A DNA stretch of 64,000 bases from Roseateles depolymerans (GTDB lineage: Bacteria > Pseudomonadota > Gammaproteobacteria > Burkholderiales > Burkholderiaceae_C). This document shows positions 52,691-61,289 of this stretch, in pieces. The notes beneath the pieces are model-generated. The model was given only the letters and a program-made list of their open reading frames with translations. It did not search any database and was not told the origin of the DNA. The stretch lies in the NCBI RefSeq assembly GCF_003387155.1, contig NZ_QUMT01000003.1, positions 1-64,000 of the forward strand, given 5' to 3'. Numbering within the stretch: position 1 is the stretch's first letter; each line of letters begins with the position of its first letter. Position numbers and translations under genes: made by a program.

Positions 52691-53254
52691 ATGCAAGAAC
52701 GCATCCTGATCGTGGACGATGAGCCCGGCATCCTCCACGCGCTGAACCGCCTGATCCGTCAAGGACTGACCACGCCCGGCGGCGAGCGTTATGCCGTCGA
52801 TGAATGCAGCAACGGCGCCGAAGCGCTGGAGCAGGCGCGGCGCCATGTGTATGCGCTGGCGATCTCCGACTACCGCATGCCGGTGATGAACGGGGTGGAG
52901 TTCCTCACCGGACTGCGAGCGCTGCAACCGGACTGCCAGCGGATGATCGTCTCCGGCTATGCCGACATGGATGCACTGGTACGCGGCCTCAACGATGCCG
53001 GCATCGTGCGTTTCATCGGCAAGCCCTGGGTGGACCTGGACCTGCTGTGTTCGGTGCGGCAGGTGCTGCAGATGCGGGACGTGATGCTGGAGAACCAGCG
53101 CCTGGCGGACCTGGTGCGGGTGCAGCAGGGGCGGCTGACCGCCCAGGAGGCCGAACTCAAACGGCTGGAGCTGCTGGAGCCGGGCCTGACGCAGGTGCAG
53201 TGGGACGACGACGGGTCGTTCATCCTGGAAGATCCCGGTGAAGTGCGCCTATGA
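52691..53254 (+). CDS. Stand-alone receiver protein with C-terminal coiled coil
   Basis: 187 residues: a receiver (about 1-130) with ILIVDDEPGI, the Asp in LAISDYRMPVMNG, SGYAD and GKPW, resembling the receivers of RpfG-type regulators, then a short helical coiled coil (about 130-165). There is no output domain, so it probably acts by protein contact, for example as phosphate shuttle. Its stop overlaps the next gene's start (ATGA). Confidence 0.9.
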   Translation: MQERILIVDDEPGILHALNRLIRQGLTTPGGERYAVDECSNGAEALEQARRHVYALAISDYRMPVMNGVEFLTGLRALQPDCQRMIVSGYADMDALVRGLNDAGIVRFIGKPWVDLDLLCSVRQVLQMRDVMLENQRLADLVRVQQGRLTAQEAELKRLELLEPGLTQVQWDDDGSFILEDPGEVRL

Positions 53255-55485
53255 ACACGCTCATGCCGACGGCCGCCAGCGTGTGGCCTCCTGTCCTGCC
53301 CGATGCACTGCATGGCGCCTGGGAAGCGGTCATGGCGCCGGTGCTGGTGCATGACGAGACGCGCATCGTCTATGCCAACGGCGCGGCCCTGCGACTGCTG
53401 GGCTACGACGACGTGAGCCTGGCGGCCATGCCGATCGACGGATGGGCGACCTCGGACGATCAGCAGCCGCTGCGGGACTATGCCCACGGCGCGCTGGTGC
53501 AGGTGGACCGGCAGCCGCCCGCCTTCGAGGTGGAAGCCCTGACCGCCAGCGGCGCGGTTCGGGTGCTGGAACTGACGGCCCGTGCCTTCCTGCTGGAGGG
53601 TCGAGCCTTCAACGTGCTGACCATGCAGGACCTGAGCGACATCCGCTATGTGCAAACCAGCTTGCTCACCGTCGGCCGCGTGCTGCACCAGATCATCGAG
53701 AACAGTCCGGTGGCCAGCTTCGTGCTGGATGCCGAGCATCGGGTGACCCACTGGAATGCGGCCTGCGCCAAGCTCACCGGCCGGGACAGCATGGACATGC
53801 TGGGCGGAGACGAGGCATGGACGGCCTTCTACCCCGAGCGCCGCCCGCTGCTGTCGGACATGATCATCCACGGCGCGACGCCGCAGGACTACGACAAGGC
53901 CTACGACGGCGCCTGCCGCCGCTCGGCCATCGTCGACAACGCGTATGAGGTGGAAGCCTTCTTCCCGGACATGGGCGACGGTGGCCGCTGGCTGTTCTTC
54001 ACCGCCGCCCCGCTGATGGACGCGCAGGGCACGGTGGTGGGCGCCATCGAGACCTTGCAGGACGTGACCCAGCGGCGGCGCTCGGACGAAGAGCTGCGCC
54101 GCCACCGGGATCAGCTGGAAGAGCTGGTGGCCGAACGCACCGCCGAGCTGCTGCTGACCCACCATGAGCTCGAAGCGTTTCTGGAGAATGCGTCGGTGGG
54201 CATCATCACCACGCAAGGCAGCCGCATCCTGCGCGGCAACCGCAAGTTCGCCGACATGTTTGAGCTGGAGGATGAACCGGCCGCGGGCCAACGCACGCGT
54301 CGTTTCTTTCCGACGGATGAAGCCCTGCATTCGCTGGTGGAAGTGGCCACACCCGTCCTGAATCGGGGCGAGTCGCTGCGGCATGAGATGGAGCTGGTGT
54401 CGGCCAAGGGGAAGCGGCTGTGGGTGCAACTGATCGCCTATGTGGCCAACCCCCAGGCGGCCGACACACAGACCTGGTGGCTGCTTCAGGACCGCACCGA
54501 AGAACGCCGGGTGCAAATGGCGCTGGAGGAAAACTTCGAGCGCATCAAGTCCACCAACACCCGGCTGGAGGAAGCGCAGAACCAGCTGCTGCAGGCGGAG
54601 AAGATGGCGTCCATCGGCCAGTTGGCCGCTGGCGTGGCGCATGAAATCAACAACCCCATCGGCTTTGTCAGCTCCAACCTGCACACGCTGCGCGGTTATG
54701 TGGAGCCGGTGTTCGCGCTGCTGGACGAGTTGCGTCAGCTGCCGCCGCACAGCCTGCCCGACCCGGCCGCCCGTGACCTGCAGGCGCTGGACCAGCGCAT
54801 CGATCTGGAATTCGTCAAGGAAGACCTGCCGCAACTCCTCGATGAAAGCGAGGATGGCCTGGTGCGGGTGAAGAAGATCGTGCAGGACCTGAAGGACTTC
54901 TCCCGCGTGGACCATGCGGAATGGCAGGACGCCAATCTCAATGCGGGTCTGGACTCCACGCTCAATGTCGTGATGAACGAGGTGAAGTACAAGGCGGACG
55001 TCCGGCGCGACTACGGCGACCTGCCGCCGGTGCGTTGCATTGCGGCGCAGCTCAACCAGGTCTTCATGAACCTGATCGTCAATGCCGCGCATGCCATCCC
55101 GCAGCGCGGCGAAATCCGGCTGCGCACGGCGGTCGAAGGCGAGTGGGTCCGGATCGAGGTGGAGGACACCGGCATCGGCATGTCGGAAGAGGTGCGGCGG
55201 CGTATCTTCGAGCCCTTCTTCACCACCAAGCCGGTGGGCAAGGGCACGGGGCTCGGGTTGTCGCTGTCCTATTCCATCATCCAGAAACATGCGGGGCGCA
55301 TTGAAGTGGACAGCACGCCCGGTGTTGGCACGACCTTCCGGGTGTGGATTCCGGTGAAGCCGCCGGGGGATCCAGGCAGTGCAGCTGCGCCTGCCATGGC
55401 GACGGCCCCCTCGGGATCGGCTCAGGGCCCTGCCCAGGCCAGCAAAACGGGCCTTGCGGGGACGCGCGACGCGGTTCGAGCCTGA
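53251..55485 (+). CDS. Soluble PAS-domain sensor histidine kinase
   Basis: 744 residues, no membrane helix. Three PAS domains (about 20-130, 145-285, 305-430), the second followed by a coiled coil with EELRRHRDQLEELVAERTAEL. HisKA (GQLAAGVAHEINNPIGFVSSNL, His near 463) contains the HEINNP variant, typical of kinases such as NtrB/DctB relatives. HATPase (about 590-700: NAAHAIPQRGEI, DTGIGMSEEVRRRIFEPFFTTK, GTGLGLSLSYSI). A Pro/Ala-rich tail follows. Cotranslation with the receiver upstream makes that protein a likely partner. Confidence 0.94.
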   Translation: MNTLMPTAASVWPPVLPDALHGAWEAVMAPVLVHDETRIVYANGAALRLLGYDDVSLAAMPIDGWATSDDQQPLRDYAHGALVQVDRQPPAFEVEALTASGAVRVLELTARAFLLEGRAFNVLTMQDLSDIRYVQTSLLTVGRVLHQIIENSPVASFVLDAEHRVTHWNAACAKLTGRDSMDMLGGDEAWTAFYPERRPLLSDMIIHGATPQDYDKAYDGACRRSAIVDNAYEVEAFFPDMGDGGRWLFFTAAPLMDAQGTVVGAIETLQDVTQRRRSDEELRRHRDQLEELVAERTAELLLTHHELEAFLENASVGIITTQGSRILRGNRKFADMFELEDEPAAGQRTRRFFPTDEALHSLVEVATPVLNRGESLRHEMELVSAKGKRLWVQLIAYVANPQAADTQTWWLLQDRTEERRVQMALEENFERIKSTNTRLEEAQNQLLQAEKMASIGQLAAGVAHEINNPIGFVSSNLHTLRGYVEPVFALLDELRQLPPHSLPDPAARDLQALDQRIDLEFVKEDLPQLLDESEDGLVRVKKIVQDLKDFSRVDHAEWQDANLNAGLDSTLNVVMNEVKYKADVRRDYGDLPPVRCIAAQLNQVFMNLIVNAAHAIPQRGEIRLRTAVEGEWVRIEVEDTGIGMSEEVRRRIFEPFFTTKPVGKGTGLGLSLSYSIIQKHAGRIEVDSTPGVGTTFRVWIPVKPPGDPGSAAAPAMATAPSGSAQGPAQASKTGLAGTRDAVRA

Positions 55486-55662
55486 GCCCCAGGGCGCCCC
55501 AGGGCGGCCCGCCTCACCCTACTCTTGTCGCGAGCGCATTGCGGTCGATCCGTTGTCCAGGCGTTCTGTCGCCTCCGCCGCGCAATTCGTCGAATGCCGC
55601 CCCTTGGGCAAAACCTGGAGCCTTAAGAATGCCGTCCTTTCACGCATGCTCCGGGAGGGAGA

Positions 55663-57099
55663 ATGAAACAAAGACAATGGATCACCGCGCTGGCGATGAG
55701 CGTGGTGTTGACCGTCATGGCGGCAGGGCCGACCGCCGCATCGGCCCAGGGCCAAACCCAAACGCCGGAGCAAACCCGGGCCCAGACACAGCCTCTAGAC
55801 CAGACTCAAGCGCAGACGCAAGCCCAGGCGCAGGCCCAGACGGCCGAAGCCATCGCCAAGTCTTCCTGGTTCAAGGTCCAGCCGGTGGACGACGCCTGGC
55901 GCCAGTCGCTGCCACTGGATGCCAAGGCCGCCACCCAGGCCTACATGGACCGCATTCCTGCCGACGTGCTCACGCGATCCAACGACTATTACGAAGGCGG
56001 CTACTGGCTGCAGCTGTGGCACCTGCTGCTGGGCCTGGTGGTGGCGGCGGTGTGGATGTCGGGGCGACGCACCGCGCGGGTGCGGGACTGGGCCACGCGC
56101 GTGGGCCGCGGCCCGCTGCCCCGGGATTTCCTGTTCTCGGCCGTTTACCTGGGCATCGGCACCCTGGTCAGCCTGCCGCTCACCGTCTATGAGGAATGGT
56201 GGCGCGAGCATGCCTACAACATGGCGACCCAGACCCTGGGCGCATGGATGGTGGACTGGACGGTGGCCAGCCTCATCAATCTGCTGATCGGCGCGGTGGC
56301 CTTCGTTGGACTCTACGCGCTGATGCGCCGCGCCCGCCAGCATTGGTGGGCCTGGGGAACAGCCGGGGCCATGGCCCTGCTGACCCTGGTGATTGCCATT
56401 TCGCCAGTCGTGTTCGAGCCAATGTTCAACACCTACAAGCCGGTGGAGGACGGGCCGCTGAAGCAATCGCTGCTGCGGATGGCCCATGCCACGGGTGTGC
56501 CGGCCGACGATGTGCTGGTGTTCGATGCGTCCCGTCAGACGACCAAGGTGAGTGCGAATGTGTCGGGCCTCTTTGGCACCGCCGCCATCCGCCTGAACGA
56601 CAACCTGCTGCGTCGCACGACCGAGCCGGAGATCCGCGCGGTGACGGGCCATGAGATCGGCCACTACGTGCTCAACCACATCCCCAAGATGCTGCTGATG
56701 CTGGGACTGGTGGTGTTCGCCGCCTTCCTGGTGGCCAAGGAGGTGATGAACCGGATGCTGCGGCGCACGTCGTCCGCCTCCGGCGTGGACGACGTGGCGG
56801 ACATCGCGGGTCTGCCGCTGCTGATGGCCATCTTCTCGGTCTTCTTTGCCCTGGCCACGCCGATCACCAACACCATGATCCGGGTGCAGGAGGCGGAGGC
56901 GGACCAGTTCGGCCTGGCGCTGTCCCGGGAGCCGCTGGCCTTTGCCGAGGGTCAGCTGCGCCTGGTCGAGTACCGCAAGGCGGACCCTGGCCCGCTGGAA
57001 GAGGTCTGGTTCTACAGCCACCCGAGCACCCGAGCACGCATCTTTGCGGCCATGCGGTGGCGCGAGGCCATGAACACGCCGGCCAACGCTCGTCCCTGA
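55663..57099 (+). CDS. M48-family membrane metalloprotease (Ste24/CAAX prenyl protease-like)
   Basis: 478 residues. An N-terminal signal or anchor (about 8-30) is followed by a Gln/Thr-rich low-complexity linker (about 30-65, repeated TQ and AQ). Membrane helices lie at about 110-130, 155-175, 190-225 and 235-255, and the zinc site HEIGH near residue 330 (TGHEIGHYVLNHI). The second part of the active site is EAEADQFG (third ligand Glu). The fold of the whole matches Ste24-type M48 peptidases, which process membrane or lipid-modified proteins. The substrate is unknown. GGGAG lies upstream of ATG 55663. Confidence 0.92.
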   Translation: MKQRQWITALAMSVVLTVMAAGPTAASAQGQTQTPEQTRAQTQPLDQTQAQTQAQAQAQTAEAIAKSSWFKVQPVDDAWRQSLPLDAKAATQAYMDRIPADVLTRSNDYYEGGYWLQLWHLLLGLVVAAVWMSGRRTARVRDWATRVGRGPLPRDFLFSAVYLGIGTLVSLPLTVYEEWWREHAYNMATQTLGAWMVDWTVASLINLLIGAVAFVGLYALMRRARQHWWAWGTAGAMALLTLVIAISPVVFEPMFNTYKPVEDGPLKQSLLRMAHATGVPADDVLVFDASRQTTKVSANVSGLFGTAAIRLNDNLLRRTTEPEIRAVTGHEIGHYVLNHIPKMLLMLGLVVFAAFLVAKEVMNRMLRRTSSASGVDDVADIAGLPLLMAIFSVFFALATPITNTMIRVQEAEADQFGLALSREPLAFAEGQLRLVEYRKADPGPLEEVWFYSHPSTRARIFAAMRWREAMNTPANARP

Positions 57100-57111
57100 G
57101 GGCCTGAGTGG

Positions 57112-57155
57112 CAATGACCGACAGGCGCGGCCACACCGCGCGCCTGTCGGCATTG
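57112..57155 (+). terminator. Long inverted repeat after the M48 protease gene
   Basis: Stem of 12 bp (CCGACAGGCGCG / CGCGCCTGTCGG), extended after one mismatch by CAATG/CATTG, with a loop of about 9 bases, immediately after the stop. No T-tract, so the exact mechanism is unclear. Confidence 0.65.
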
Positions 57156-57617
57156 CGCCCTGCGATGCGGTGAGCCCGGTTTCATTGGTGACAAATTGAT
57201 CGGCGTTTCACGGCACTGTCGCCAAGCGTGGCGCGCCTCCATGAGCGACTGAGCTTATGGATCAACCATTTAACGGAAGCCCTCCCTCATTGAGCCTGTT
57301 TTCCACTTTCGAAATGGTCATTGAGCGAAAGTTGTGAAAGCCAAATCGCAATGATAGAAACCACCCCGCCCGAGGCACTGAATCGACCTCAGTCCGATGG
57401 CGATTGGCTTTTCTTTCATGAATGCGTGATCTCCGAGGTCGTTAATGAATGCAGTGTCGTTTTCGATTCAATCGAAACCGAAAGCAATATCCTGCTGCAG
57501 TCATCAAACCCTCGGAACCGGCCATGCACGCGGACTCCGCCAACGCCTCAGAAACGCAGCGACTCGCACCTCGGGACACTCAACCCCGGCCTTGCGCCGC
57601 ATACGGAGGATTCCTCA
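57156..57617. other. AT-richer intergenic leader of the GH114 gene
   Basis: This stretch is clearly richer in A/T than the rest of the window and has no supported gene; frames running through it (from 57321) join the GH114 gene but lack a start signal. It contains a perfect TTTCGATT-C-AATCGAAA palindrome and a TTTCGAAA palindrome at about 57308-57315. It probably carries the GH114 promoter and operators. Confidence 0.55.
57461..57477 (+). promoter_or_regulatory. Palindrome TTTCGATT-C-AATCGAAA upstream of GH114
   Basis: Perfect 8-bp inverted repeat with a 1-base centre, 141 bases before the GH114 ATG, in AT-rich leader. Size fits a LacI- or GntR-type operator; the regulator is not identified. 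Confidence 0.5.
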
Positions 57618-58457
57618 ATGACCACAACCACCCGCCGCCTCTGGAAGCTGTGCGCTTCCCTCGCCCTGCTGTCCGCCGGCATGGGGACCATGAACGCACA
57701 GGCCCAGACCTGGTGGAAACCGGGCGCCAACACCACCTGGCAATGGCAGCTCAAGGGCAAGATCAACACCAGCTACGCCGCCGATGTGTATGACGTGGAC
57801 CTGTTCGACACCAGCGTCACTCAGATCAATGCGCTGAAGGCCCAGGGCCGCAAGGTGGTGTGCTACTTCTCCGCCGGCAGCTACGAGAACTGGCGTGCCG
57901 ACAAGAACTCGTTCCAGAGCACCGACTACGGCAAGCCGCTGGATCCGGAATGGGAAGGGGAATGGTGGCTGGACATCCGGTCCACCAATGTGCGCAACAT
58001 CATGCTCAGCCGCCTGGATACGGCCCGCTCCAAGGGCTGCGACGGCGTGGAGCCCGACAACGTGGACGGCTACAGCAACACCACCGGTTTCCCGCTGACG
58101 GCCGCCCACCAGTTGGACTACAACAAGTTCCTGGCCAATGCCGCCCATAGCCGGGGCCTGGCGATTGCATTGAAGAATGACGTGGACCAGCTCAGCGCGC
58201 TGGAGCCCTATTTCGACATGGCACTCAATGAGCAATGCAATGAATACAGCGAATGCGGCGGCTATTCGGTGTTCACCAGCAAGGGCAAGCCGGTGTTCAA
58301 TGCGGAATATGCCTCCAAGTACCGCACCAACAAAAAGCAGGCGCGGGACAAGCTGTGCAGCTCGATGAATGCCGCAGGCATCAAGACGCTGGTGCTGGCC
58401 CTGGAGCTGGACGACACCTACCGCTACGCCTGCTTCGCGCCCACCGTGCGCAAGTAA
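57618..58457 (+). CDS. Secreted GH114-family endo-alpha-1,4-polygalactosaminidase-like enzyme
   Basis: About 279 residues. A signal peptide (MTTTTRRLWKLCASLALLSAGMGTMNAQAQ) precedes a TIM-barrel-like domain with KVVCYFSAGSYENWR, GEWWLDIRSTNVRN, KGCDGVEPDNVDGY (candidate catalytic acids), IALKND and a C-terminal LALELDDTYRYACF. These are GH114/TM1410-type motifs; characterised members cut alpha-1,4-linked galactosamine polymers and share ancestry with the PelA hydrolase. ATG 57618 follows a GGAGG site and opens the signal peptide. It faces the GH36-like operon convergently. Confidence 0.9.
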   Translation: MTTTTRRLWKLCASLALLSAGMGTMNAQAQTWWKPGANTTWQWQLKGKINTSYAADVYDVDLFDTSVTQINALKAQGRKVVCYFSAGSYENWRADKNSFQSTDYGKPLDPEWEGEWWLDIRSTNVRNIMLSRLDTARSKGCDGVEPDNVDGYSNTTGFPLTAAHQLDYNKFLANAAHSRGLAIALKNDVDQLSALEPYFDMALNEQCNEYSECGGYSVFTSKGKPVFNAEYASKYRTNKKQARDKLCSSMNAAGIKTLVLALELDDTYRYACFAPTVRK

Positions 58458-58470
58458 TGCGGTCATGAAG

Positions 58471-58504
58471 AAGGCCTCGCCGGGATCCCTCCCGTCGAGG
58501 CCTT
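58471..58504. terminator. Terminator-like hairpin between convergent glycosidase genes
   Basis: Stem AAGGCCTCG / CGAGGCCTT with further pairing of CGGGA and TCCCG inside, just after the GH114 stop, before the GH-D gene's end. No long T-tract. Confidence 0.7.
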
Positions 58505-58526
58505 TCCATCCACCCTCAGCTGAACC

Positions 58527-61289
58527 TCAGCCGAGCCTCAACTGCCCAAACGCCTGCGGCACATGGAAGTTCGGCTTCTCCGTTCCGGTGGGATTCCAGG
58601 CCGAATACATCCGGGCGCCGGCCGGGCCTTCGATCCGGAAGAAATTCAACCGCCAGCCCTCGGGCAAGGCCCCGGAGGCGCTGCCGCCGCCGACCGTCTG
58701 CCACGGCACTGCCAGCTCTGCCGTCCACAGCCGCTGCTCCGCCTGGACCGAGGCCCGCGCGCGCGACCGGTTGAGCACCCGCTGCCGCTTCGTCTCACCG
58801 ATGTCGATCTCCTGCATCAGGCCGCTGGGCGCCACCTGCAGTTCCCGATAGCGCGAGGTGCCGGCATCCTGCGGCGCCTGCACAAACACCTCCACCACAT
58901 CCCGGTCCCACAGCGGGTAGATGTCCGTCGCCGACAAGGCCCGCTCGTGGGTGGCGAGCTGCTGGTAGCGGCTGATGAAGCGCAGGTACAGCATGCGGTC
59001 GTCATGCAGCAGTTGCACCCGGGTGGACTGCGCTCCGGCGAGCGGCCGCCCCTGCCAGTCATGCGCAAAGAAGCTGGCCGGCGCATCGCTCCAGGCCGTG
59101 GCCACCGGGAACCCTTCCCGGTCCAGCCAGCGCGCCGGCACCCGTGACGATCGCGCCGTGGGACGCGAATCCTGCGTCACCCGCGTCGCCTCGATCAGCA
59201 GATGCTCTTCAAACCGCAGCTTCAGCGTGGGCCGTTCACCCTGCACCGTGCCAAGGTCCTGGTGGTTCACATAGTCGCGCAGGCGCCAGGTGCCTGGGCC
59301 CAGACCGCGCAGCGTCACCGGACCCTCCCAGCGCGGCGCATAGAAGGCGTAATGCATGACGCCGTTCTTCTCCACCACGTGGGTCTCCGGCAGGTCGAAG
59401 GCGATGTCGTAGAGCTCGCCGCGGTAGGTCCCGTCGGACAGACCCTTGGCATTGTGGGCCGCGATGTAGCGGCGCCAGTGGGCTTCGCGCTCCGGCGTCA
59501 GCAGGAAGGAGTCCTTGGGCTTGGGATCCACCGGCCAGGTGAACTTGGTGGAGACCACCGCACCCACCCCCACCGCCGAGGCAAAGTCCTGCCCGCCGGT
59601 GGACAGCTCCACATGGTCGCCCGCGTAGGCGGACCAGCGGCCCATCTGCGCCTTGAGGGCCTTGCCCTTGTGCCGCACCTGCCAGCTCGACAGCGGGTCG
59701 CTCGCCGGCGCCTGGTCGATGAAGGGCATGTTGTGGAAGGCATAGCTGGTGCCGCAGGGGCACACCTCCACCACCGCTTCCGGATTCACCGCATGGGCGG
59801 CTTCGAACATCGTGCGGTAGAAGGCAGCCATCTGCTCGACAGCGTCTTCCGGACGGGCGTGCTGGTGCTTGGGGTTGTAGCAGGGCGCGACGCCATTGAG
59901 GTGCTGGCCGTCGATCTTCAGCCCGTCAAAGCCCCAGTCCCCGATGATCTTTCGGAAGATCGCGGCAATGCGGGCCTGGGTCTGCGGATGCGCCGGGCAG
60001 AGGTAGAAGCTGTTCCACCACGACACCAGCTGCGGCGCACCGTCCTTGTCCAGCAGCAGCAGGTCGGCGTGCTCATGCAGTTCATCGCTGCCGGGGGCGA
60101 CCGCCAGCGGCGCGATCCAGAGCCGCGCCTTCATGCCGCGGGCGTGGATGTCCTGCACCAGCGCCTTGATGTCCGCTTCGCCGCCGGGGAACTTGGCCAG
60201 GTCCAGCGTCCAGTCGCCGGTGGCGCGTTGCCAGCCGTCGTCCAGCACCGCCCATTTGAGGCCGAGTTCCTGCACCTTGGGCAAGGTGGCGCGGACGTAG
60301 TCCAGCGAGAAGTCGCGCTCATAGCCCCAGGCACACCACACGGCGTCGTGCGCGCTGCGTGGCGGCTCCGGCGCCGCCAGGCCCTGGGCCAGCATCAACT
60401 GCCGGTAGCGGTCCAGCGGGACGAAGCAGTCTCCGTCGTGCAGGTGCAGGAAGGCGGTGGGCGTCGCCAGCGTGGCGCCCGGCGCCAGCGAGGTCGGCTC
60501 GTCGCAGCGCAGGGCCAGGTCGATCTGGTCACCGACGGCGCGAACCGGCAGGGACACGAGCCGGGGCACGCGGTCGAGATGGCCGAGGGCCACACCCAGG
60601 TCTCGCCGCCACACATCCACCACCGGCGTGCCGCCGCCATAGTCGGAGGCATTCATGCCCATGAAGTTGCGCTGGTCGAAGCCCCGCTTGACGGGCTGCA
60701 TCCAGTCGCGGCGGTCCTGATGCGTGGCGCCGGAGTAGGTCCACCAGCCGCCCCCGTGACGCGGCGCAGCCAGCAGGCGGTGCGCACCCACGGTCCAGCC
60801 CTGCACGGCCAGTGGCGTCGAACCGGTGTTGGTGAAGACCGTGTGGATCAGCAGCACGCCCGGATGCTGGTCCAGGAGGGTGACAATGACGGCCTTCTCA
60901 ATGCCGGTCGCGGAGCGTCCGGTGACCACCAATTGCTGGCCCGGGCCCCAGGGGGTCTTCACTTCGCCGGGATGGGCGGCCGTGAGCGTGAATCGATCCA
61001 CCGCCTTGCCGCCGTCCAGCAGCAAGGTTTCTCCAGCGTCGAAGCCGGTGAGCGGGAGCGGACGTGGTCCTCCCCGGCGCACCAGTCGCGAACGCATCTG
61101 CTCATCAAATTGGATCGACACCCGGTCATCCTGCAGCCGGACATGGCCGCGACCGATGGCCTCACGACGGGCGGCCTGCGCGGAGGCCGGGCCATGGGCG
61201 CTGCTGTCCGCAGAGCGGGCCCAGGTCGGCACGGTGGCAGCGACCGGCGCAGCACCCAGCCATTGCAGGAAGGCACGGCGCGCGGTCAT
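58527..61289 (-). CDS. Clan GH-D glycosidase (GH36/alpha-galactosidase-like) with C-terminal CBM9-like domain
   Basis: 920 residues. A twin-arginine-like leader (ARRAFLQWLG, ending AWARS) suggests Tat export. A beta-sandwich domain (about 30-290) leads to the (beta/alpha)8 catalytic domain (about 300-600): GYERDFSLDYVRATLPKVQ, WAVLDDGWQRA (clan D DDGW), WGFDGLKIDGQHL (candidate nucleophile Asp) and VCPCGTSYAFHNMP. A beta domain follows, and then a C-terminal CBM9/DOMON-like sugar-binding region (about 720-920). ATG 61289 overlaps the upstream stop (ATGA). Alpha-galactosidase or alpha-N-acetylgalactosaminidase activity is likely; the sugar cannot be fixed by eye. Third gene of the receptor-amidohydrolase operon. 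Confidence 0.88.
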   Translation of the reverse strand: MTARRAFLQWLGAAPVAATVPTWARSADSSAHGPASAQAARREAIGRGHVRLQDDRVSIQFDEQMRSRLVRRGGPRPLPLTGFDAGETLLLDGGKAVDRFTLTAAHPGEVKTPWGPGQQLVVTGRSATGIEKAVIVTLLDQHPGVLLIHTVFTNTGSTPLAVQGWTVGAHRLLAAPRHGGGWWTYSGATHQDRRDWMQPVKRGFDQRNFMGMNASDYGGGTPVVDVWRRDLGVALGHLDRVPRLVSLPVRAVGDQIDLALRCDEPTSLAPGATLATPTAFLHLHDGDCFVPLDRYRQLMLAQGLAAPEPPRSAHDAVWCAWGYERDFSLDYVRATLPKVQELGLKWAVLDDGWQRATGDWTLDLAKFPGGEADIKALVQDIHARGMKARLWIAPLAVAPGSDELHEHADLLLLDKDGAPQLVSWWNSFYLCPAHPQTQARIAAIFRKIIGDWGFDGLKIDGQHLNGVAPCYNPKHQHARPEDAVEQMAAFYRTMFEAAHAVNPEAVVEVCPCGTSYAFHNMPFIDQAPASDPLSSWQVRHKGKALKAQMGRWSAYAGDHVELSTGGQDFASAVGVGAVVSTKFTWPVDPKPKDSFLLTPEREAHWRRYIAAHNAKGLSDGTYRGELYDIAFDLPETHVVEKNGVMHYAFYAPRWEGPVTLRGLGPGTWRLRDYVNHQDLGTVQGERPTLKLRFEEHLLIEATRVTQDSRPTARSSRVPARWLDREGFPVATAWSDAPASFFAHDWQGRPLAGAQSTRVQLLHDDRMLYLRFISRYQQLATHERALSATDIYPLWDRDVVEVFVQAPQDAGTSRYRELQVAPSGLMQEIDIGETKRQRVLNRSRARASVQAEQRLWTAELAVPWQTVGGGSASGALPEGWRLNFFRIEGPAGARMYSAWNPTGTEKPNFHVPQAFGQLRLG

